This document shows positions 47,063 to 55,360 of a stretch of DNA of 55,360 nucleotides, one piece after another (the stretch's first letter is position 1; each line of letters begins with the position of its first letter). A program made the position numbers and the translations under genes. Origin of the DNA: Intoshia linei (lineage: Eukaryota; Orthonectida; Rhopaluridae); contig LWCA01000101.1 in the NCBI GenBank assembly GCA_001642005.1, forward strand, positions 1-55,360. Direction: 5' to 3'. The notes under the pieces are model-generated. The model ran no database searches and was not told where the DNA came from. It saw nothing but the letters and a program-made list of their open reading frames with translations.

Positions 47063-48811
47063 ATATATAAATATTAAACGTAAATACCCCGATAAATTCA
47101 AAAACGTTGACGGTACTTTACATTGCATTATCTGTGATATTACTGTTAATCATACAAAAATGTATTATGTGAATAGCCATCGAAAATGTCGAAAACATAA
47201 TGATAACATTAATCCAGAATCTGGATTCCAAATTCACCAATTATCAGTAATTTTGGTATATCAATTGATTTTGTAAAGAATCTAACTATGTCATTTCTTT
47301 CTGCGGGCATACATTTATATAAATTAAACAATATCTATATAAAAAACTATTCAATAGCATTGGTCAACTACTGCCCTCCGAAACGCATTGTAGAAAAATT
47401 CTTACAGAAATATATAATGATGAAATTATAAAGCTAAAGAAATACATACACAATAAGCCAATATTTTTTATCATTGACGAATCGGATGTGAGTGGAAATA
47501 AAACAGTGAATATATTGATTGGTATTTTGAAAATCTCTCAGAAGAGTTACATGGCAGATTGTCGAATCATAGATTCTTGCGTAAATTCAAAAATAATTGT
47601 GAATATTATAGTCGATGTAATGGCTAAATTGGATGTATGCAGGCAAAATGTTTATTTAATGTTGAGTGACGCAGCTTCATATATGAAGTTAGCAGGTACT
47701 ATGCTTAAAGTGTTTTACTCAAATTTATTTCACATTCTATGCATTGCACATTTATTGTACAATTATGCTATGAAACTGAAGGCATATTTGAAGAATGTAG
47801 ATGAATTTATATGTAGAGTGAAATTGGCCACAGTGAAGAACCGTAAAAAAAATTCGCTATGCTCAGAAATTAGATACTCTCCCATGCCAATTGCTACACG
47901 ATGGGGAACTTGGTTAGCTGCTTCAAATTATTATGAAAAACATTTACCAACTGTAAAACGTATAGTTAACAAATTCGAAGGTGACGGTCTCATAGTTAGA
48001 CAAGCCAAATGTGCAATATCCAAAGAAACATTACCATCAGAATTAAAAATTATATCAGGCTACAAAATGATATATGAATTAATTAAAAAATATAAAGATT
48101 GCTCTTTTTCTATAATGAAAGCCTGGAAAGCTATGTAAGATATCCATTTTGAAGAAGATTCATGTAATATCAAATTATACAGTATGAAACGCCTGGAAAA
48201 CAATGACATTAGAGTTATTTGTGAATTGAAGAATGATAATATTTCTCCGTATATATATGAACTATTGGAAAATTGTCAATCAACTTNTATGAAAAACATT
48301 TACCAACTGTTAAATGTATAATTAACAAATTCGAAGGTGACGGTCTCATAGTTAGACATGCCAAATGTGCAATATCCAAAGAAACATTACCATCAGAATT
48401 AAAAATTATATCAGGCTACAAAATGATACATGAATTAATTAAAAAATGTGAAGATTGCTCTTTTTCTATAATTAAAGCCTGGAAAGCTATGATAAGCTAT
48501 TTGGCTATATACCAATAAACAGCTATTTGTAATAAGCTATGAAAGATATCCACTTTGAAGAAGATCCATGTAATATCAAATTATATATTATGAAACGCCT
48601 GGAAAACAATGACATTAGAGTTATTTGTGAATTGAAGAATGATAATATTTCTCCGTATATATATGAACTATTGGAAAATTGTCAATCAACTTCAACTACC
48701 GTAGAACAAAGCTTCTCTATGCTTAAAAAACTGATTGCAAAAGATAAAAATTTTAAAACCGATAATATTAAAAAATATATAGTTTGTCATTATAATTTAG
48801 CAATAAATTAA
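47063..48811 (+). pseudogene. hAT transposase, disrupted
   Basis: A BED-type zinc finger is seen first (LHCIICDITVNHTKMYYVNS, then HRKCRKH) at about 47117-47200. A frame break follows. The catalytic core comes next: VYLMLSDAASYMK, FHILCIAHLLYNYAMK, VDEFICRVK, ATRWGTWLAASNYYEKHLP (47488-48138). The C-terminal dimerisation part is TTVEQSFSMLKKLI with KYIVCHYNLAIN (to 48811). The end of the core is present twice, in 47932-48285 and 48287-48692, around the N at 48286. Copy 1 has lost 52 bp and gains a stop. The element as assembled cannot encode an intact enzyme. Confidence 0.82.
48286..48286. other. Single N: probable assembly seam
   Basis: The N separates two near-identical tracts, 47932-48285 and 48287-48692. 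Both end at the same CAATCAACTT point, so one is probably the other haplotype or another copy of the element joined end to end. Confidence 0.7.
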
Positions 48812-49360
48812 ACTAATTAATATTATTTTTTTAGTGAATTTTAATTAATTTGTCATAAATAAGATAGTTAGTATAATTATTTTCAATTGTTGCTCTTTAA
48901 ATAAAAAATTTTTAAGTCCAAAAAGTTTTATTTATAGTAAATATAATATATTCCAATTATTTAAATAAATATATAATAAATAAATCCAATAAATTCCAAA
49001 ATATTTTTCTATTAGGTACAAAAAGTCAGATTTATAGGTCAAAAAAAACTTGCCCTAATAATTACGTACGGCATATAATTTTTGACACCAATCGGTAACC
49101 ACTGTTTTAATGTATAAAAATGTATTCTAAAACATTCTCGTTAATGTAATGAGATTTGTTTACAAAGAAAAAATAGTATTTACATTGTCCAAATTGAAAG
49201 ATAGAAATTGAAAAACTGTATAGTCAAAATTTTTTTAGGTTGCAAAGTTAAATATAACGTATAAAGTATAAAGTTAAAAAAATTCCATTTTTAAGATACT
49301 TTTTTTATTTAATGGGTTGCAAAAAATAAACCTAGTTATTATGAATTGAAAACAACTTAC

Positions 49361-50972
49361 CATAAAACTGTCATGCTCATTTTGATACCGATAATTCTTG
49401 GTCAAATCAACTTTGTCAAATTGAACATGTTGCTTAATATCCATATCAATTTTGTAATCATATCTTTTAGTATAAAGTGGAGAATCTTCTTTATTTGAAA
49501 TCAATTTAGTAAAATAAACCAAAAAAACAATACAAGTAACCAGAGGAAGAAGATAAATTAAGCAAAATTCACACAGTATGAAAATTTTTTCAAGTATAAT
49601 GTAATTATCATCCAAAATGCATGTTCCAGGCGACCATTTTGGAGCAGCAACAGTAAATGTTTCTGCGAGTATAATCATAACTGGATCCCATATAAAAAGT
49701 TTACAAAATAATGATTTCTAAAATAAAATTATACATACATCCTTACTTATATAATATGCTATGCAATATTTGTTTGTATGTGTGTTACCGTTTATTGCAA
49801 TAATTACCAGTCTTAGAATTTTATAAAGTCCACATTTCAATTACAGTTTTTTCCAGAGTGTTAGCGAAATAAATTGTAACCTCTCAAACTCACATCTTAC
49901 GGGTCAAAAAGCCCAATTGTCCTTTTTTTTTGAAAATCAAACGAGTTCGAGAATTTAAAAAAATAAATACTCTGATTCGGATTTTAAAATCATAAATTTA
50001 AATTAAAAAAAATATATCTTCAAAGCCAAAACCACAAATTGCCCTTTTTTCTATAAAAACAGCCCTAGAATTTAAAAAAATTTATAGGTGGTACAGTTGT
50101 ATCCTGTTAACACACAATAAATTTCAATCTGAATAAGTGCGTCTTCACGGTAAAAAAATGAAATTTTATTAAATTTTAATTATAAATTTTAAATTCTCAT
50201 TTTCAAAAAATTTTGTTTCACATGTGACATGACGGTTCCACCTGAATCAAGTTTGGGAACCACTCCTTTAAAAAATTGATAATAATGAATAGTAGGATTT
50301 TTAAGTTAGATTTTCAACGTGAATTTAAATGAATTTTTTTAGTAGAATAAAAATGTGCTCTCAGCAGAGCTAGGTGCTGTTTGTACGTAGTACATAACAG
50401 TCAACCTAGTGTTGTATAAAAAAACAATAACAAACCTTAATAATACAACACGATCCTATTAAGACTGCAATCAACATGAGAAAAAATGGTTGTTGTTCAC
50501 GATATTGCATACGAAGGCAGTATCTAATTTCCATAATAGTAAATAATGTCAACATTAAAAGTGAAAATGAAACCAAATACGATGAAACCAAAATGGAAGA
50601 CTAAACAAAAAAAATTAAAAAAAAGTGTATAATACATTATTGTACCTCATAAATTTTGCATTTAGTACTGCCACTATTAATGAAATCCACATTGTACATG
50701 AAATCAACGTCATTAAAGGTATTTTGATAAATTTGAGCAAATTTAGTCGACGATATTGTAATAATTGATACCAACATGGCCATTGAAAAAAAGCGTACAA
50801 ATTTAGTTGAAATTGTAAGTTGGATAGGTCCAGAAACTGAAATAAAAACTACCAAATTAAAAATCACTCCCAAAATGCTTATCGTTGCCAAAACTGATGT
50901 CGATATCGTAATGTCTGATTGCAGTAAAAAGTTCACGTTTGTGTTGTTTGAAAAAAACAAATCAAGATTCAT
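49361..50972 (-). CDS. Rhodopsin-like GPCR, TM1-TM5 only
   Basis: Exons in transcription order: 50972-50646 (start, NNT glycosylation site, TM1 with GVIFNLVVF carrying Asn1.50, TM2, then the conserved KC before TM3), 50600-50436 (TM3 ending in IRYCLRM, an IRY variant of DRY, then TM4) and 49717-49361 (rest of TM4, second loop with GTCIL, TM5, start of loop 3). All three are phase 0 and intron 50601-50645 is 45 nt. The ligand class is not recognisable. Each exon boundary has a good donor, including 49361 (ATG|GTAAG), so the gene should continue. TM6 and TM7 with the NPxxY motif were not found before SEC24; that interval is occupied by hAT and piggyBac insertions. Either the last exons are very divergent or the gene has lost its 3' end. 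Confidence 0.65.
49740..50409 (+). mobile_element. Complete Helitron-like element (670 bp)
   Basis: The 5' end is A|TCCTTACTTATATAATATG. The 3' end is the hairpin plus CAACCTAG|T. It carries the GGGAACCACTCCTTTAAA variant block shared with 16160-16200. It fills intron 2 of the GPCR gene, in the opposite orientation to the gene. Confidence 0.85.
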
Positions 50973-51686
50973 TTTAAGTTAAAATTGATATAAAAATAAT
51001 GAATATTATTAAAACGTTGAGAAATTATCAGAAAATTAAAGAAATCAATAATGTATTGAAAAAATAAAACAATAGCAGAATATTTATACATTGAAATACC
51101 AAACATTTTTAATAAGTTCAGTTATAAATGAGTGGATACCGGTAATGTATTCTTTTGAAAAGTCCTTTGAACTTTTTGGAATAATTTGTGTTTTCTAAGT
51201 TTTTCAATTTTAATTTATTTAAATTTATATTTTAGTAATTAAAAAATTACTAGAATTTTGTTTTCAAATGTTATCAATATAAAGTAATTGGTTTTGTTTA
51301 AATCAATAATTACCTATATGAAGTTAAATAAATAAATAAAATGTGTCAAAAATTTATTTAAATTATTAAATATTATATTTTGTAATACAATTAGTATTTA
51401 TTAGTGATATACATGATTGTATAATAAATTATAAATTAAATCTAGTTCAAATGATTTTAAAATAATAAGGAATTGAAAAATCAATAAATACTTTAATATC
51501 AATCTATTTTAAAAATTTAATCAAAATTCTTTAAATGTTAAGAAATTCTAGAGATTTAAGAAAAATATTTATCCTCAAAAACATACAAATTAAGTTACAA
51601 TTGTATTGGTTAAATTTCAACAAAGTTTTGATACATTAATCTAGAACATACATGAAAATCACCAATTTTAGTTAAAGGTTGCTTTT
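50973..51686. other. Intergenic, AT-rich, nothing recognised
   Basis: This should include the GPCR promoter. No coding stretch, transposon end or RNA gene was recognised. Confidence 0.35.
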
Positions 51687-52406
51687 TTAAGCAGGACAAA
51701 AGGGTACCACTGAATTAAAAAAAATTACACAATATTTGATTAAATCTTTACAGGTTAGATAGTGGAATTTATATTGTTTATACAATCGGTCTGAAAGACT
51801 GTGCATAAATTCATCATAATTTGTAACGTCAATAGAATTTAACGGTATTAACTTTTTATCAATAATGGTTAAATCAACACGACTAGTAAATTCCATAATC
51901 TTTTTAAATGTTAACAAGTTCACCTAAAAATGTTGTTAAAAAGTAAGTAATACTGATAATATGGAGATGGAGGTGAACACTAAGAGAAAACAATAATTTA
52001 AAAACTTTGGTTGATAAACACCTTAATAAATGAATGGCCCTAATATTTAATCTAAACCTAACGATTTAGGGCGTTAGTAGCGAAAAAATTAAAACACATT
52101 AAATTAAAATAAAATTGTTGTTCACCAAAGTCAATTAACTAAGTTGTCCACCAAATGAGATATTGACTGCATAATAGAAAATTACATTATTTTCGTGACA
52201 TAAAAAATTATTCCACATTTCATGGTAATTGCAAGAATTTTCATACTTTTTAATTAAAACGTCAAATAAATCTCGAGCTTTTTGTTGTGCTGAATTTGCA
52301 AATACTTTTAATGCTTCCATATGGGAACAAGGCTCTTTTTCGATATTGTATTTTTTCAACCATTCAGAAAATTCGTAAGTTGTAAGATCATCTGGAATTT
52401 CAGCTT
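51687..52406 (-). CDS. Unrecognised gene, two candidate exons
   Basis: Exon A (52406 to about 52160) follows an acceptor (TTTAG) and reads IPDDLTTYEFSEWLKKYN, then HMEALKVFANSAQQKARDLF and MWNNFL. A donor GCA|GTCAAT would leave phase 0. Exon B (51923 to about 51720) follows TTTTTAG and reads VNLLTFKKIMEFTSRVDLTI, then TNYDEFMHSLSDRLYKQY. The joined piece is Lys- and Tyr-rich and helical, with no membrane segment and no family I recognise. The 5' exons upstream of 52406 are unknown; that region is transposon sequence. Confidence 0.4.
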
Positions 52407-52558
52407 CTAAATTAACAAAATTTTAAATTTTGCAGGTCCTTCCTGGACCACAGGTTCTAAATTTGGCAATGGCCGATATATGTAATAAATTTGAATATTT
52501 TTTTTGTTAACATCATACATTGTTAATAGTTTAAAATTACTGCTTTAAAAGTATAGAC

Positions 52559-53109
52559 CAAGGGAGTCAATTATGCCCGCGTTATAACAAATTTTTATTT
52601 TTATGACAAAATTTTTTCACATATTCACATTTTTTACAGTTAGTATATATGTTACCGCCCGTTTGGAGTTTCAGTCAATATGAAGAATTTTCTTTAATTT
52701 TAAATTTTTTCAATATCCATCATTCAAAAATCCACTTTTACCAAACCTTAAAACAAAAATCCAATTTTACCAAACCCTTAAAAAAAACCCCTTTTACCAA
52801 CTCTTAAGGAATAATCCAATTTTCTCATAAGGGTTAGTAAAAGTGGATTTTTGAATAATGCATTTTGAAAAAATTTAAAATTAAAGAAAATTCTTCAGAA
52901 TGACTGAAACTCCAAACGGACGGTAACATATATATACATTTATTTATGTATACATTTCTTAATTTATTTATTCATGATTACAATTTTAGCATTAGTTATA
53001 CACTTATTTCATTATATTAATTAAAACTGTTAGTTATTAAAATTAATAATAATGGTATGAGTAAAGATTTTTGTGCGGCTCGCCAAAAAAATTGAGTCTG
53101 ACACCCCTG
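52559..53109. mobile_element. hAT-like element remnant
   Basis: The right end (GAGTCTGACACCCCTG) mirrors the left end of 17468-18449 (CAGGGGTGCGAGACTC), and GCGGCTCGCCA matches its GGCGGGCC block. The left end near 52559 (AAGGGAGTCAATTATGCCCG) is diverged. It encloses the fold-back element. Confidence 0.5.
52651..52927. mobile_element. Fold-back MITE with long inverted arms
   Basis: GTTACCGCCCGTTTGGAGTT at the left pairs with AACTCCAAACGGACGGTAAC at the right. The pairing continues inward through TTCAGTCA, AGAATTTTCTTTAATTTTAA and CCACTTTTACCAA, leaving a short centre. About 277 bp, flanked by AT repeats. Confidence 0.8.
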
Positions 53110-53493
53110 CATTTATATACCAGGGCCTGGTATAGAATTACGATAACAAATTAAACTACAAGTTTTACTGTAATTAATTTAAATGGTAATATTTCTAAAA
53201 CAACTACAAATTAAGAAAAAATAACGGTATAATAGCGAAATAAACACCACAGCAGTTATGGATACTTTATTCCGGCCTTTATTTGATCCATTCAACCAAA
53301 GTGAAAAACCTGCGAAAGAAAACTTTTAATCCCACCACAAAATAAAAAATCCAAATTTACCAGATTAAAAAAAAAAATCCTTTTAACGATTTTTTTTGAA
53401 CCATGCAAAAATATGACTAAATAAATAATTAATTTAATTATTTCACCAAAATTAAAAACTTAATTAAATAGTTTTTTTGACTTTACTCTAAGG

Positions 53494-54092
53494 CAGTGGT
53501 TGCCGATTGTGGTCCAAAACTATATGCATGGGGTCAGTAAGATTCAAATAAAATATAAAAACATTTTTATCCACTTTTGTTTATTTTTATAAAAGAATTT
53601 TTAATATTTATTACAGAATTGCCAGATGTAGGTAATATATCGCAAAGCTTAGATCACCGCTACATTATTATTTAAAAAATTATACTTTTATCTCACCATT
53701 AAAAAATTTAATAAAAAATACGATTTCAAACTATCAGGGAAAAATCCACTCAATCAAACCCAAAAATAAAAATCCGATTTTAGCAAATCTGATAAGGAAA
53801 AACCTTTCATTTTTTCATAAATGTTATATACATGTATTTAATTTTTCCTTTGGGGTCTAAAAAAATAAATATTATAAAATAAGGTCTATAGTACGCATTA
53901 CCGAGCTTACCGTACCCGAAACCCGTGTTAAATTTGAAATTAAAATTTAAAGAGTTCGTTATGACTATATGACACTTGCATATTTCGTGAAAATTTTTTT
54001 GATGGACCTATTTTTCATTTTCTGGCCTTAAGCTGGGTAGATTCTGCTTTGGTAGTACTGACTCCGTACACTATTTGAATCGGGAACCACTG
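53494..54092. mobile_element. hAT (Buster-type) MITE, TSD CTCTAAGG
   Basis: The ends CAGTGGTTGCCGATTG and GAATCGGGAACCACTG are inverted repeats. CTCTAAGG is duplicated exactly at 53486-53493 and 54093-54100. 599 bp. Same family type as 31473-31941, with a nearly identical target site. Confidence 0.88.
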
Positions 54093-54100
54093 CTCTAAGG

Positions 54101-54789
54101 TGAATTTTTAAATTGTATATTAAATCAGTCACTTTAAATTCTTGATAATTATAATATACACATGTAATTATTATTCTATTTGCAACGGTATTACCAACGT
54201 TTATGCCTTAAATTAAAATAAAATCTCTTTTCCGACATTTTTTTGAAAATTTCGATTCTACCAACTCATACGAGAAAAACTTCTAATCCTACCACAAAAT
54301 AAAAAACCAAAATTTTAGTAACTTTGAAGGAAAAATCCCTTTTTTCGAGTGATTAGTTCTAAATATTAAAAATTTGTGAGACTCACAATTGTCATTGTGA
54401 TAGTAGTTTACATTTTACAAAGTAGTCATTTATATATTTAACAAAATTTTTTGGTACCAGCCAATCGACCACCCTTGTCTATTTGTAACTTTCTCAAGCG
54501 ATAACATTTTCACTAAGATAAAATATCAAATGATATCAAACATTTGAAATTGAGTGAAAAAAACACAAATTGATGCCTTGATGCCACACTGTGCAATTAT
54601 TTATTCAGAAAACAGAGTCCCAAAAATTTCAAAAACAAAAATTATATATCAGTTTTTTCTAGCGAAGAAAGTAAGATAAATTTCAAATTAACCAAATTGG
54701 GAGATTCACGGCCAAAACAACAAATTATCCTTTTTTAAAAATAAAAAGAGTCTTAAAATTTAAAAAAACACACATAATGTGTTACTATT
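54101..54789. other. Intergenic, with repeat fragments
   Basis: A piece at about 54640-54770 resembles the Helitron interior (GATAAATTTCAAATTAACC, then CACGGCCAAAACAACAAATT). Runs such as AAAATCC and TACCAA at 54230-54340 echo the fold-back element. No gene seen. Confidence 0.35.
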
Positions 54790-55360
54790 AAGTCGTTTCA
54801 TAAGTAATGTCGTTTTTATTGTAACTTTATTATAAATCATTATATCTTTACGAATATTTACTGTAAGTGCGTTATTTTTTTATTTTTACGAAATATGGAC
54901 AAAATGTGTATTCGATGAAAAAGTAATTTTCGATGACAAACATTTTTTTAATTAGTATTTAGAGAAACAAGTTGGATGATTTTGATGGTCATATCAGACA
55001 TATTTTACTTTATAAGTTCAATATGGGGCATACCCTATCGGAAACTAATTAAAATATATGTAATGTTTATGGCAAAGATGATATCAACATACGAAAGACT
55101 CAAAGATGGTTCTTAAAGTTTAGCCAAAACAATTATAACCTAGAAAATGTCCAACGTTCCGGTAGACCTAGTCTAGTAGATGAAGACAAAATTAAAGAGG
55201 AATTGATAAAATCTCCAATTCAAACATGTACGTCATTATCAAATGTTGCTGGTTGTTCAAGAACAAGTGTACATCGAGATCTTAAAAGGATGAATAAATT
55301 GAATAAATGTGGTATTTGGATTCCTCATTTATTGACTAGTCAACACAAATTAAATCGTTT
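54790..55360 (+). mobile_element. Mariner element, 5' part, cut by the window edge
   Basis: A mariner-type terminal repeat with CATAAGTAATGTCGTTTTT starts near 54790. The transposase N-terminal half runs from about 54977: DGHIRHILLYKFNMGHTLSE, KTQRWFLKFS, RSGRPSLVDE, SRTSVHRDLKRMNK, IWIPHLLT. This includes both helix-turn-helix parts and the WVPHxL-type linker (WIPHLL). An in-frame TAA at 55050-55052 interrupts it, so this copy is probably inactive. The catalytic domain lies beyond the window. Confidence 0.85.

Larger units (their letters stand above)
46846..49057 (+). mobile_element. Autonomous-type hAT element, decayed
   Basis: The outer ends TAGGGCAAGT (46846) and ACTTGCCCTA (to 49057) are inverted repeats. 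Both are followed inward by copies of TCCAAAAAGTC or ACAAAAAGTC. No 8-bp duplication was found. The left flank (GGAATAATTCACTTTAAAG) is Helitron-family sequence, so the hAT inserted into a Helitron fragment. The interior is a broken transposase. Confidence 0.75.

Noticed and set aside
50776-50982. Plus-strand open frame of 68 codons
   Set aside because: It is antisense to the first GPCR exon.
1-55360. CRISPR arrays, operons or bacterial-type genes
   Set aside because: There are no regularly spaced repeats, no ribosome-binding pattern and no uninterrupted gene strings; genes are split by GT..AG introns.

Overview
The window looks like nuclear DNA of an animal. It is very AT-rich and packed with transposon remnants. 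It holds spliced genes of animal type: an SH2D4-type SH2 adaptor, a CD36-family receptor, a PLC with Y and C2 domains, a rhodopsin-like receptor, a Sec24C/D-type COPII subunit, a tetrahydropterin-synthesis enzyme and an ER flavoprotein. Many introns are only 34-45 nt long, with GT..AG ends and reading phases that match across them. Others are swollen to kilobases by transposons. Introns this short suggest a reduced or miniaturised metazoan lineage, such as a dicyemid or orthonectid. That placement is inference; nothing in the window fixes the species.

Layout. Plus strand: PTS-like 6-pyruvoyl-tetrahydropterin synthase (1521-4817), SH2D4-like adaptor (5074-20386, introns full of Helitrons and hAT elements), then a 19-exon gene (21984-29638) that joins a complete FOXRED2/ERFAD flavoprotein to a thioredoxin-like domain and a C-terminal KMEL. 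Every exon phase in that gene agrees. Minus strand from there on: CD36/LIMP-2-like receptor (29985-32194, tail to tail with the fusion gene, N-terminus not found), an unrecognised gene (about 37.0-38.3 kb), the 3' half of a PLC (39743-40623, no X domain found), SEC24 (42003-44988), a GPCR holding TM1-TM5 only (49361-50972), and an unrecognised gene (51687-52406).

Mobile DNA fills most of the remaining space. A non-autonomous Helitron family (5' TCCTTACTTATATAATATG, 3' hairpin plus CTAG, inserted between A and T) has about ten copies. hAT-type elements with clear 8-bp target duplications fall into a Buster-like nnnTAnnn class and an Ac-like nTnnnnAn class. There is also a piggyBac-type element carrying a nested hAT element, a decayed autonomous hAT, two decayed Tc1 elements, two pogo-like MITEs, and the 5' half of a mariner at the right edge. 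Two single-N joins (36034 and 48286) sit beside near-identical duplications and look like assembly seams.

The most interesting candidate is the FOXRED2-thioredoxin fusion. In mammals ERFAD acts in ER-associated degradation alongside separate ER redox proteins; here both parts are predicted in one secretory-pathway polypeptide.
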